From Ophiosphaerella korrae (taxonomy: Eukaryota > Ascomycota > Dothideomycetes > Pleosporales > Phaeosphaeriaceae): a stretch of DNA of 64,000 nt. The first letter of the stretch is position 1. Every line of letters begins with the position of its first letter. Positions 1 to 11,502 of the stretch are shown here, in pieces. The notes below the pieces were generated by a model that worked only from the letters and a program-made list of their open reading frames with translations, was not told the DNA's origin and ran no database searches. The position numbers were made by a program, and so were the translations under genes. The DNA is taken from contig JALNQF010000045.1 of NCBI GenBank assembly GCA_028456385.1, forward strand, positions 62,001-126,000. The letters are read 5' to 3'.

Positions 1-2450
1 ATTAATATAGTAATTTAGGTCTCTATACCTAATATAACTATAAAAGTCTAAACTTATACTTACTATATTATTCTAATACTAAAGTTCTATACTATTCTAA
101 AATAGTAGTAAAAAGTTCTTTTAAAATTATAGCCTTATTATAAAAGGCGTTACTAACTATAAGTTTACTATAGCTTAAAGAGTCTATAGATACTTATCTA
201 CTTTAATTTATTTTTTTATAACTAAGTATACCTCTAGTAGCTAAATAAGCTCTTAGGCTCTAGTATTTAGGTTATTTATAGCTATAAAAGTAATTACTTA
301 AAGTTTTATTATTTTAAAGTATTCTATAAGATTATTAACTTCTAATTATATAACTTCTATTCTTAGAAGTATTTAGACTTTCTTTTATCTTTAAGTTTAG
401 TTATAAGAGTTAAGTATAAGCTTTATATTAAGAAGCCTAAATATTCCTTTAGGTATTATATATAGCTATTTCTTATAGCTTATAAGCTTTAGTACGCTTA
501 TAGTTCTCTTAAAAGCTAGGTTAAAACGTTCTACTTATAGGTCTCTTTATACTAGCTAGTTAAAGTACTTCTAGATTATTTAAAAGTTAAAGTCTTTTAC
601 ATTTTTATTACTTAGGTTATATTTATTAAAGACTTTTTATAGGTAGTACTTATTAAGTCTTTTTACTAGGTAGTATCTCTTTATAGCCTTTATAATTGTT
701 TTTACTTTTTAGTACTTTATAAACTAAGGGCTAAAGTTATTAAAGCAGTCTTAGAGAGAGAGGTCGTCTATAAGTAAGTATTACTATAGCTAGGTTTAGA
801 GTACTTCTTCTATCTTTTCTTGTTATACCTTATTAGACTCTTAGAACTTATTTCTTATTACCTCTCTAACTTTTACTTAATCTTTAGCTTTCTCTACTTC
901 TATAAACTTAGTTATACTTTATTTAATAATATCTTTTCTTATCTTATTACTAAACGTAATAACGTTATAGATCTAGTCTCTAATAGGCTATCTATAAAAG
1001 ATTACTTGTTCTTTAATACTATCTAGAAACTCTATTATATTAGTACTAGTAAACTTAAACTTCTTATCTATAAATAGGTTTTGTTTACTAATATATACTC
1101 TACTACTCTATTCTACTATTATTTTAATAGCTACTATAAGCTAGCTAAATATCTCTAAAGATATTTTAATTATTAGTTAGAGTATATTTAGGATAGTAGA
1201 GCTATTATCTATTATTAGTATACTAATTCTTTTAAGTATATCTTATAGTCTTTTAGGTATTAGGTTTAGGAGTCTTAAGTTATATAAAGAAGTTCTTAGC
1301 TAGTAAAGAGATAGCTTTAGTATAGTCTCTTTATTAGATAATAGGTTAGATCTTATAGCTTAGAATTACTTTATAATATTCTTTTCTTTACTACTCTCTT
1401 TATACGTTATTTATCTATAATTGTAGTATACTACTTACTACTACTAGGCTATTTCTTCTTACTATACTACTTATTATCCTTTTCTATCCTTACTATTTCT
1501 TACTAGTTGTTTTTTCTATTTTAATATTCCTATTATCTATACTTCTACTAGCTATTTATTAGGTACCTAAGGGCTTATTAAGAGCTTCTCTAATATTTTC
1601 TATTAGCCTCTTTTATTTTTAGCTAGTTGTACTACTAGCCTTTTATACTACTTGTAGCCTTTTAGGTCTTAGGCTCTATATATTTATAGCGTATTCCTAT
1701 TTTTATACTTATACTTATACTATCTTATTCTTATATAAAATAAGGTAGCTTATCCTAAGTTTTATATATATACCTATTCCTATACCTATTCCTATGCCTA
1801 TTCCTATACCTATTCCTATACCTATTCCTATACCTTACGCAATAGTGTATAAGCTAGTACTCCTAAAGCTAAGGTTGTAGGTTTAAGTTTTGCGTTAGTC
1901 GCTATTTATTATAGGGTTATGTACCTAATATAGATCTAGAGCCTAAGGGCTTATTAGTCTTAGAGAACTTAAACTTTATTAGCTAAACTAACTCTAAACA
2001 TTGTTTGCACTCCTATAGATTGTATCCTATAACCTAAGGGCCTCCTATTAGCTCTCTCCTTAATAGCTCGCCTCCTTATAAAGCCCTTAGTACTTATGTT
2101 TCTCTAGCAACTACCTACTTTCTTTTTACTATTCCTTTCTCTATAATACTTTACTATACTAATACTATAAAAGGTCTTAGTTTTTCCCTTGTTCTATTAA
2201 ACTTCTTAAGTATAGGTATCTTAGGTAGTTTCTTTGTCGCACTTATCTCTAGTCTTTAAGTAATTTATTCTATCTAGTTTTGTCCTACTATAATAGCCTT
2301 AATCTATACTTTGTTTTACTTTAAGTAGTCCTATAGTTCTCTATTTTGTATTTCTAAAGCGTCGATTACTAGCTTTATATCTTCCTTTTCTAAGATTAGG
2401 TTATTTAGGTAGTCCTTAATTGCTTTCTATGCAGTGTTATCTAATTCATG
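1..2450. repeat. AT-rich, RIP-degraded repeat block
   Basis: The block is dominated by TA, CTA, TAG and TATA strings and is almost devoid of CA and TG dinucleotides. That is the pattern left by repeat-induced point mutation in ascomycetes. Stops occur in every frame, and the short open frames (for example 820-1026) are low-complexity Leu/Tyr/Ser strings without family character. It is most likely a heavily mutated transposon, but the element type cannot be read. Composition changes fairly sharply near 2450. Confidence 0.8.
1771..1835 (+). repeat. 12-bp tandem repeat
   Basis: About five head-to-tail copies of a 12-base unit reading roughly TACCTATTCCTA, with one T-to-G change, sit inside the AT-rich block. 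It is a minisatellite with no coding meaning that I can see. Confidence 0.8.
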
Positions 2451-5304
2451 ACTACTTAGAGGTGCTTTACCTCCTTTCTTAGTTAAACTTTCTGCTATCG
2501 TGTTAGCTTAGACCGTGCGCTACTTACGCTTCGCTTCTCCCAATAACTAAATTAGCAAGGTGTAACAGGGTTACCTGTCGTCGACTACAAGTAACCACTT
2601 TAGGGGTTAGTAGATTGAGAGGTGATAGCAAAGGCTCGTGTTGTGATCTGCAATAGGCTGTGAACAAATAGAAGATATCTTGCGATTGTCCTGTATCGTC
2701 GCTCCGTGGTTAAAGGATTGAATTGCCGATGCCATCCTAATGATGCGCATTGTTACTGACTATATACTTCTAGTGATCCGTTTGTGTAACCTTACAGATC
2801 ACTCTGATCTGTTGCACGTGTTTACAGATTACTTTGCGTCTTACGTGTCCAAATTGTGGGTCGTTTCCCAATCTAGGTCGTTACCCCGCTCATCCCATGC
2901 TTCGTCAGCACTTGAGTCGGGACTGATTGGTTCCATCTCGATTTCTCTTGTTACATCCGTAACAATGAGCCTAGTCTACTTTACCTAGGGTTTGCCTAAT
3001 ATGGCTTAGCTATAGCCGACCCCACTTATTTCTATAGCTAGGTGACATGCCTCCTCTTCTCGCTGTCGGGTTCTATTGGATCGAGCTACAAGGGGCTGAC
3101 GGGTCTTAATTATATTCGTAACAGTAGCCGAAAAGGCGTCGGTAATAGAGGACAATGAGGACCTAGAGCATCAGCGAGAATACAATTAATTAACTTACTG
3201 CAATCAATCAATTCTACTCTACTCAATTCACAGTCGTGTGCACGTTAAATCCGGCACGAAATCTGATAGCAGGTGGCGTTACTTAGCGGTGGCGCTAGCG
3301 GTGGTGGCGCTTTTAGCGTCAGCAAGAACTTTTGAACTGCACCTCCGCACACCATACCTATTTACCAGCCTAGTTGCTCGCCCACGCAGCTGTTGACTGA
3401 AGCAATTCGCTGCATGCTCCCAGCACTGCGACTCAACCATGAGCTGCAATTCTTCTTGCCACTTCAACGTGTGGAGAAATAAGGCTAGGCTGCAGTTTCC
3501 GGGCAAATGTGGCCATGCAGCCCTGCCGTTGTTGAGGAGCGCACTCTAGTCCTCACCAATCGGTTTGTCGCTTCTGTTCGCCCGTCGGGTCCGAACCAGC
3601 TGCGCTTACCCGTCCGACGCAAAGGGAAGGCGCATATTGCTCCACGTAGGAAAACTCCGACTTGCGAGCCTATTCCGCTTCTGTGTATATCGACTTTGCA
3701 TAATGCCCTGACATTGATCTAAACTCATCTGGCGGTATGTACGCCGGTCCAATAGTTTCGCATTCAATCGACGCCTACCATCATTGGCTGTTAGTCTTGA
3801 TTAATTGGTCCACAGCTCTCAACAGGAATAGTACGCGACAAAAATGGCTGTAGAAAGTGTTTCGGTCAGCCCGCGAATCCAAAATCGTCGCTGCATACGT
3901 CCAGATGCCGATAGGATTGCCGAATACGTGTCTCTATTGCAGCACCTTGCTCACGTACTAAGAAACTACCGTGGTTTTAACTTCAGGGCCGAGACATGAA
4001 AGAAAGAGAGCATCTTCCTGGCGAAGCGTCTCAAAGGTTAGTTGATGTCATTCTCTACAAATTCGGAAAAGCTTGTTACACAGTAGCCAGCGGCTGAACG
4101 TTGATGTGAGTTCAGATAGGTGCATCTGATCTGAACCTGCGTCTGCATCATACGCTAATGCAGGCATGCAGACCATTTTAGCAAATTACCCATGGCTGAC
4201 GTGAGGCAATGTTTCTCCCCACAGTATCGTATTTCGCCCCCAAGACAGCTTTTGCAACTTGTCAATAAGCCTGTTTGAACTTTACACATGTGAAAATAGG
4301 ATTACAGAGAGACCAGATTATACGCTCTAGTTTCAGCAACAACCAATAACATCACCCATCCTTGCACATAGAGGGCCACCGAATTTTGTTTCAAAACTAG
4401 GTATGCGTACGTAGAACCTCTTTACAGACAAAATAACTCTGCTTGTTCATAAGCACTAAAGCGAATAGATCCCTAGCATAAATATCTATAGTAATTCTAC
4501 TCTCCAACAAACCTTTACCAATCGGAATCAAGCTTTGTCGATATTAAAACTCCACTTGTCATATAAGGCCGCAGAGTAAGCAACATTAGTTCACCTTGAT
4601 TTGGGCACAAGAGGCATGGAATAAAAGGCTGCCTTTGAGATATAGTATCGAATATAGACTAGGGGTTTAGCGTCTCAAGGAATATATCTTTCCTTTAGGC
4701 AACTGGACGTACCAACTCAGAACTCTTATATGCACGTAAGCTTGAGAAGGAAGTTGAGTATTGAATCGAAATGCTAATGTAGGCGCAGATAAGGCAAGCG
4801 CGGGTAGAGCAATGCAAAGGAACGGGTAATATCTCACTGGACAAGAAAGTTGCCAGCGAGAAGAAAGCCGCTTTTGCATGATGATATGGCGAGATAGTCA
4901 TGCATCTTGCACAAGTGGCTTCCCACACTGTATACTTTTTTCAGTTCTTCAAGAATTAAATGCTGTCAAAATGCCATTTGCCTGGAAATATACGGTATCG
5001 CCGAAGTCTTTCAACGAATAATTATCATGTCAAGTTCTTGAAGTCAATTCCACATAGCACTGCAGGCTTCACGCAATTGGCTTTCTTTTGGAGCAAGGGC
5101 CGTGACCCCGAAAAAGACTTGTTCATGCAGTGGAGATTAATCTTACAAGTCGGCGAGCAGAAGTGCCTCAAATCACCAGCACAGCTGACAACTCCACATA
5201 TCGTAAGGGATACAACCAATGACAATTTTTTATGCCTGTCAGTGACGAGTTGATAGTCATCTATGCCAACCGGAGAAGTTTCGGCTTGAAGCTGCATCAA
5301 GGAG
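2451..5304. other. Intergenic transition region, no convincing gene
   Basis: Base composition returns to about half GC here. Open frames of 70-100 codons occur on both strands (2740-2988, 3279-3506, 3507-3722, 4667-4928, 4960-5330). They overlap one another in opposite frames and show no recognisable domain, signal peptide or spliced continuation. The part around 3185-3235 resembles the AATCAATCA...CTCAATTC stretch of the TGTCAGA LTR family found further right, so old transposon fragments are probably present. Confidence 0.45.
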
Positions 5305-5312
5305 TATATAAG
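5305..5312 (+). promoter_or_regulatory. TATA box of the 5413 secreted-protein gene
   Basis: TATATAAG lies about 100 bases upstream of the start codon of the cysteine-rich secreted protein, which fits a TATA-driven, inducible fungal promoter. Confidence 0.5.
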
Positions 5313-5338
5313 AAGGCCTTTCTTCGACATGAAAACAT

Positions 5339-5374
5339 CATCAGCTTTCTCATCAGCTTCCTCATCAGCTTCAT
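5339..5374 (+). repeat. Three 12-bp direct repeats in the 5' leader
   Basis: Three near-identical units of the form CATCAGCTTYNT follow each other directly between the TATA box and the start codon at 5413. They would lie in the 5' untranslated region of the secreted-protein mRNA. Confidence 0.7.
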
Positions 5375-5412
5375 CATCCAGTCACTGCATCGCATAAATT
5401 CAATTCATCATC

Positions 5413-5964
5413 ATGCATTGCACCAAGACTCTCCTGCTCGCGCTTTCCTCCATTGCAACAATGGTGTCAGCCAATTCAATTCGCTTTTATTCGAGTAGCG
5501 GCTGCAACGGCTTCTACACAGGCTGCGACGTCAACAATAACGTATGTTGCGCTGTCAACGCAAACGCGATTGCAATCGACAAGAACAATGGCCAAGTTGC
5601 TGTCATGTATAGAGGTGGCGCCTGTGCAAATAGCGTTTGTTCAGCTGGAGGTGCAGGTACCTTTTGCTGCACCGGAGGTGGTTTCACTGGCGGATCTTTC
5701 TACAATACCAAGAAGAGGGGCGACAAGCGCTCTGAAGCAGAGAAATGCACCTCGCAGGCTCTACCCAACATTTTTGGTATTCCTGATGGAACTGGAAAGT
5801 ACCTGGAGATCAAAGGTGCAGACGAAAAATTCAACCAGCTGCTTGAGACCTTCAAGACCGTACCGGCAGAGAAGCATGTGGAGTGGCTAAAGGCCAATGG
5901 CGCTCAATATGTCCAGCCACATGACCCAGTTGGTATCACCCAAACTGATTTCGCGGTAAGCTAG
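5413..5964 (+). CDS. Small secreted cysteine-rich protein, effector candidate
   Basis: The 183-residue protein starts with a clear signal peptide: a hydrophobic core at residues 5-18, with cleavage likely after the VSA at 18-20. The mature part has nine cysteines (31, 38, 45, 46, 71, 76, 85, 86, 112), including two CC pairs within a Gly/Ala/Asn-rich N-terminal half. Basic sites at about 100-102 and 105-106 could be cut by a Kex2-type protease, leaving a Cys-poor, charged C-terminal half. Size, Cys content and a location beside RIP-mutated repeats are typical of fungal effector candidates, but I recognise no named family. The stop lies inside a good intron: GTAAGC at 5956, ACTAAT branch site, CAG at 6006, 51 nt. 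Splicing would move the stop to 6018 and add only one serine (AVS becomes AVSS). Confidence 0.75.
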   Translation: MHCTKTLLLALSSIATMVSANSIRFYSSSGCNGFYTGCDVNNNVCCAVNANAIAIDKNNGQVAVMYRGGACANSVCSAGGAGTFCCTGGGFTGGSFYNTKKRGDKRSEAEKCTSQALPNIFGIPDGTGKYLEIKGADEKFNQLLETFKTVPAEKHVEWLKANGAQYVQPHDPVGITQTDFAVS

Positions 5965-6018
5965 CTCCCCGAAATCACATAGCAGCGCTCCAAAAACTAA
6001 TTACAGGTATCTTCCTAG

Positions 6019-8948
6019 GCTTCAAACTAAGTTTTCGAAAAAGCAGAAGCTCCCGCCAAATTCAAGTGGAAGCTCGCGCGCTCTCTAGCCAAGAAATAGG
6101 TAAATAGTCGACTATAGGAATGAGGTCGAGCGGAAGGGGCATAGGCATCCAACTCCAAAATAACTATCTTGTATTAGGACAAACGACTAGTTAGAATTAA
6201 CACTCTTTTAAAATCCAAACACGCTCTCTTTCGTAGTTTCCTCAAGCTCAATTTTAAGAAGAAAAATTCATGTCGCGTAAAGAAAACATGCTATCCTTAA
6301 TAGCTTCTCAAAGCCGTGCTTAAAAACAGCCCGGCTATACTTGCTAGTAAAAAGATACAACTAAGTACCGCCAAATTATTACCAACCTTTACCGTAAACC
6401 TATCGACCTTAAATCCGTCGTTAAGGCAAGCAATTTGGTTAAGAGGAGCTTCCATGCCTGCTACCCCCTGGGGTATTGAGGGGGGCTAACGCTGGGCGCT
6501 AGGCGGCAAACGGCCGGCTGATCTTGACGTTTCTGTCGAGGCGCTTATCGAAGCTTTAATGCATTAAACTAGTGCATTTAGAGGTTTGGTGCTCGTTAAA
6601 CTAGGCTGTAGCAGTATCAACGATACTCTCTCGCATTGTTTATCAAAACAGCGCATAAAGCCTATTGTGCAATTTCTATATTTGTAAGACTACAAGACAG
6701 ATAGGCCTTTGGCTTTGCGTTGCGAATAAGATATTTTATTGTCCGAACTGCATCATAAGGATAATTTCACCCTAATAGCAATCTCCAATATCTTCACACC
6801 TCTAACAATGCGTCCTACACTAAGATTAGCAAATTCAACTCATTTCACTAGATAGAAAGAACTAGCAATCAAATTTTTGACACAGCAAAAGCAGTCTCAC
6901 AAACAGTAAATGCTCCTAGCTCGTCAGTAAGGGACGAGCAAGCTAACAAAATTTAAGATATAGAAGTAGCTCATATTGTTCTCTATTTGCCGGTTTGTTC
7001 CAACTAGATACGGGCCAGGTCCGCTCTACCTTAGGCCAGTCTGCCTCCTAACATCAGTTTTATTTAAAGCTAGGTGCTGTACGTATGCGACATTCGTAGC
7101 CTTATAGTGACCTCTATCTCTATCGCTTAGAGATACCTAATCCCCACATACATACGCGTAATAGATGCAACGATTCACACTACCCATTGTATATATTGCC
7201 TTCAACGATATATATTAGCAACCTTCAAGGTCGTCCTCGTTACAAGTCTCTATCGAAATACACTAGAAGAGGAGATTGATGTCAGATTAGCAGACAAGAC
7301 AGCTCTCGCACCAAGAGATACGGATTAGGTAGTTAATAAACTAAGGGACATTTTATACTCAACACCAGGGTTTTTGCTCGAATTAGTCATAAGTAGCAAC
7401 GTTGCGCTCGATATGCGTAACGATCTAAACCTTCGAGCTACGCTAGCAAGCTCTTACTGTAATCCAGACACTAATCTAGGATATACTACCAACAACTCAT
7501 CGATAGTAATGGCCTCAGCCTAACAACTAAAGATCTTTAGCTCGCTGTCAAGATTATAGAAGGGTACATAAAAGGTTGTAACGAGCCTGAGATAGCTCAC
7601 ATTTCTAACTTACGGACTAATTTGTGTACGACATTAACACATAGAAAGGCTACAAGTAGAAGCAGCTCAATCTAAATAATACAATGAACAAGTTTCAAAA
7701 ATATGCAATCTACAAGGTTAAGGCTAATCTTACTGCAACAAGGATAATGCAAGATGAAGGAAAGGCTAAAGCTAAAGCCAGCTCTTCTTCTACCCTTGCC
7801 CCTACCTGCCTACGTTGACTATTAAAGCCCTGCTCATGTAAAATAAACTACTTCCTTGTCGCCCCGCCGCTTCTAGTAAGACTGTTTACCCAGAGAAGAC
7901 GCCCTATATCAAGAGATTTGGTTGGCTGCGGGTAATCCTTAGATGATTAGCAAGAAAATCCGTGTAGTTTTCGTTCGAGACTTGCAGATTTCCAAAGCGG
8001 TTATTCGCAGTTAGGTAGTCTCCGCATATCTTACTAAACGCCTAGCATTTTGAGGCTATTTGCGCGCGCTGCGAAAAGGTCTAAGGAAAATTACAGAAAG
8101 ATATGTAGGCGGATAAGGCTATCACTTAACATGTACTTTCGAAGCAATCGATCTAGCGGGAATGAGCTAGCTGCTCGAATCCCCTTTGTATGAAGTAGGG
8201 TACTCTAATCACTCCATCAAACTCATATCTTGCAATCGGAGGTCATGCGGCACTCAGAGGAATATAGCAAATTCCTTGACAGTAAGCTCCATTCGACCCA
8301 TTAACATAACTATGAGCTTACTTATTCAGACTTTGAACACTGCACACCCAGAGTTCCGCGTATTGAAGTTGCAAGCCTGTTGAGAATCGACTGATGGAAA
8401 TATTCTGTAATGCTGGCTGATAGAAATACTTGAATAACAAACATCCTCTTTCCCTCCATCTGCGTCTGCCTCCTTCTCGGATTTTCATCTCGCCATGCCG
8501 AATCGCCTACTGTATTACTGGCTGAAAAGTAAACACTGATGTACAAATAGCTGACGGTCCCTTGCCAGCAAGGATTCGAGGCAGGCTACTGGCAGAACTT
8601 TGACCAAGAATTTACGCTCGCGGCGGAAAAAATAAGGAACCATAAGTTAACTCAGGATTTACTAATTTCTAGAAATCCTCGTCACGAATTATTTTCATGA
8701 CTCTAGAGCCGCTCTCAGGATTTTGATGTGATATTGAAAAGTCCAACGCCCTGAACTTCTTGAATTAGCACTGTAATCATGAATACCTCAGGACACTACT
8801 ACTACAGCTGGACCAGCTATGGTACCCTAAGCAAGATCGTCAACGTCCGCAAACTGCTAAAGAAGGGTCGCCATCAGATCCAGAAAATCATCACTAACAT
8901 CATGCTAAGCTACAACAAGCTTAAGATTCGTCCCATAGCCAATACTGA
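6019..8948. other. Gene-free region with decayed repeat DNA
   Basis: No open frame with family character is visible over almost 3 kb. The stretch 7240-7800 reads like old coding sequence, with sparse charged runs interrupted by many stops, so it is probably a decayed transposon. A 59-codon ATG frame at 8779-8958 runs into the LTR at 8949 and has no recognisable content. Confidence 0.5.
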
Positions 8949-9272
8949 TGTCAGATGAGCGTGCGACAATCGCCAAGCCACCAACCCCGCCGCAGCTGAA
9001 AGATCGCAGCCTCGGCCCTTACGAACAAAGGATCTCACATGCAAGGAGATAGACTACATTAGTACGACTGATACAACAAAGAAACTAGCGCCTCAACAGA
9101 AAGGGTGCTGAGGATCTAGCCCGCCGTCGTCTCGAGAGACCTAGCCGAGACCGCCGCAGCGCCGATACATAGATAGAGCGCAGGGCGAGACATAGACGGA
9201 CAGAAAAATCAATCAATAAACTCTTTTCTTACTCGAATTCACATCCATCAATTTGTGACCGCAAATCTGACA
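8949..9272 (-). mobile_element. Solo-LTR-like copy, 324 bp, minus orientation
   Basis: The segment starts TGTCAGATGAG and ends AATCTGACA, so it has the TG...CA ends of an LTR. Its reverse complement matches the 326-bp element at 14692-15017 along its whole length with scattered differences. The flanking bases (ACTGA on the left, AATCT on the right) do not form a target duplication, so it may have been rearranged or be one end of a deleted element. Confidence 0.75.
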
Positions 9273-10093
9273 AATCTTTTAGCTGCGGCGGGGATAGCAG
9301 CTTAGCGATCGTCACGCTTGTGCGCCGAGCCAATTAGCAGATTCTAGGTGCACCCGGAATCTATTGCGCTTCTCTGCGCACATGCTATCGCGCATCTAAT
9401 CGCGCATCTGATCGTGCTTCAGATCGTGTTTCTGCGAGGGCAACAGCCGAGATCGCTGTATTACATGCTTCTTATCTAACATTATGTCTATAAACACTAT
9501 AGGCTATCTTTGTTATAAGAGCAAAATTTCTTTTGTAGGGCTTGACCCTACTATTAATAAATACCTCTTCTCTGTTCCTTATCGGGGTTTGTACGACCTC
9601 TTCTTATATTTACCATCTTCTACCAGTGCTGCCGTGGTTTAGGGCAGGAGAGGGAGGGTGTAGTAGGAGGTGGGAGTGGCTTCTATAGCCTGTGAGCGGG
9701 TGTTAATAGTAACCAGTCTACCGCGCTAGTTTCCTCTACCAGTACTGCCACTCGGAACTGTTCCAGGAGACCCGTTTGGATGAGCCATTCACTGGCCACC
9801 TTGGCAGTTTCCTGTCTCTTCAACAGTTAGGATAGAATTTGGAACAGTATGTGGCACGAATATAGTTTACCAATCTACTGCGAGTCTCATGAGATGCTTT
9901 TTTTCAAATCTGAAGCATTGCGCTGAAGTTTCTTATGATGCAATTGTAATTGATAAAATCTAAAGGTCTATAACATATAGAGGAATGACAATACAGCTAA
10001 TTTCGTACGAAACTCACTATCTTACACAAATTGACCGCTATCCATCTTGTTGATTTCCTAAACCGGAGCTGATACAGAAAACTCTGCAAGCAC
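9273..10093. other. Intergenic, with an LTR-end fragment at about 9279-9330
   Basis: The first 50 bases repeat, in the opposite orientation, the AGCTGCGGCGGGG...GCGATCGTC stretch that closes the LTR at 14692-15017. A second, truncated family member therefore appears to abut the first. Further right are short internal repeats (GCGCATCTAATC/GCGCATCTGATC, about 9385-9415). I see no gene. Confidence 0.5.
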
Positions 10094-10669
10094 CTAGTTC
10101 TTCTTGCCGGGCTGAGTTGGGGTGCCTTTGTAGTTCTCCTCATTGAAAACGTTGCTGTTCTTTGCAACAGTGACCCTGGTTCGCGCCATTTCGCCCGTGC
10201 CAGGAGTGTAGATTTCAGTGTTTATGACCACGATATCCGGGATGGCCTCCTTGAGTCCTGCCTCGACAGCCTGGGCCCGTGCAGTGCTTGACGCAAAGAT
10301 GCCGGCACCGCCCGCATACCACTTCGAACCGAGTTCCTCTACCATCTCCCCTGCCGCTTTGCCATCAGCCCTCTCTTGACCGCAGAAAATATGGAAGACG
10401 GATGGAATGAAGTCTTTGTCCCAGATATAGAGAGCAGTGCAGCCGCTCAAGTCGCTGACAGTCGCTGATGTATAGCCTTTACTCTTGTAGTTGGGTCCCA
10501 TGATATAGGTGTTTTCCAGGATGTTTTTTGGATCAGAAGCCGCCCCCTTGAGTGTCCTGCGATCGAGACTACGAGCCTCAGGAGCAGCGACATCAGATGA
10601 GACGGGAGCCGCAGCGATCCCACTGATCAGGAGCGAAGCTCCAACGAAGAGAGACTTGATGTTAACCAT
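10094..10669 (-). CDS. Secreted protein with Kex2-type propeptide
   Basis: The protein has 191 residues. Residues 1-20 form a signal peptide (hydrophobic segment at about 7-20, Ala-rich cleavage zone). A short propeptide follows, ending in Arg-Arg at 37-38, a classical Kex2 site. The mature part of about 153 residues has two cysteines (77 and 96), which could form one disulfide. It shows alternating hydrophobic strands (about 78-95 and 146-169) and a basic tail, so a small globular fold is likely. I do not recognise the family. A CAA-rich leader (about 10741-10775) precedes the start on the minus strand. The only neighbours are repeats and an F-box gene, which makes it an effector or extracellular-enzyme candidate rather than a pathway member. 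Confidence 0.75.
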   Translation of the reverse strand: MVNIKSLFVGASLLISGIAAAPVSSDVAAPEARSLDRRTLKGAASDPKNILENTYIMGPNYKSKGYTSATVSDLSGCTALYIWDKDFIPSVFHIFCGQERADGKAAGEMVEELGSKWYAGGAGIFASSTARAQAVEAGLKEAIPDIVVINTEIYTPGTGEMARTRVTVAKNSNVFNEENYKGTPTQPGKKN

Positions 10670-10816
10670 CTTGAAGGAATATGAGTTCTTGGTGGCTGTC
10701 GATCGAAATGAAGAAGAAAATAGCTGTTGCGAAGGCTGGTTGTTGGTTGTTGTTATTGTTATTGTTGTTGAGTTACTTGTAATGATGAATTCTAGAAATG
10801 CAGGAAATTGAACGAG

Positions 10817-10823
10817 CTATATA
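10817..10823 (-). promoter_or_regulatory. TATA box of the 10669 gene
   Basis: TATATAG on the minus strand lies about 150 bases upstream of the start codon of the secreted protein. Confidence 0.4.
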
Positions 10824-11502
10824 CTCGAATATTGGACATCTCTAGACTTCTCTTTCCCGTGGAGTCATGGTAGATGAGGCTGGTGGTTTGCTTGCCGAGC
10901 AGGCGCCCCCCAGGCATTGCGCATGGAGTGTGACGTAAGATGACTAGATACTATAAGCTAGAATTAGTGAGAGCGTTCATGATACATTCGCTAGATGGCA
11001 CGACAGGGTGTCAGAATCAGGCAGAGGCAGGTAGGTCGGTGCTGATCCTAGGTGGAGGATTTGGAGATGGAGACGAAGGTCCTTGGCACGTGAGGCTTGG
11101 CCTTGTTGCATACCGTGCGCACGGTAAGCGAATTCTGATTGGCCCATGGTGTCAGCTGTTTCGGACACGGGCCTGAGCGCTAAGTGGAGCGCCTGATTTA
11201 TGAGATAATACTGATTCTTGAAAGAGATGCTTACTGTGTACGCCCTGTCCATGTTGGCTTTCCTGCGGGCCCAGGTTTCTCAAAGGTGCCGGCAGTGGCC
11301 ACCCGAAGTCAAACTCAACCCTGACGACGTCATTCAGCAGCATTACCATGTCGGTGCCTGATGTTGTGGCCATGTATCTATTCTTGAAAGAATGGTAGCT
11401 ACATAGATTTCTGTATGCGTAGATGGCTGAAAGCCTTCCTTACTACGATATTCACCAAAACAATTGATGGCCCAGCATCGGCCTGCTCAGCCATCCACAA
11501 CA
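10824..11502. other. Divergent intergenic region
   Basis: This spacer separates the minus-strand secreted-protein gene from the plus-strand F-box gene. Several short overlapping open frames occur on both strands (10940-11373) but none looks like a protein family. It is probably the promoter region for both genes. Confidence 0.4.

Noticed and set aside
820..1026. 68-codon open frame in the AT-rich block
   Set aside because: A Leu/Tyr/Ser/Phe string created by AT-rich composition, with no family similarity.
2561..3123. Possible LTR with TGTAACA...CGTAACA ends
   Set aside because: The ends are only weakly inverted, and the flanking bases (CAAGG and GTAGC) do not form a target duplication; no second copy is in the window.
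8779..8958. 59-codon ATG frame just before the LTR at 8949
   Set aside because: It reads into the LTR, has no recognisable composition or neighbours and is short enough to be chance.
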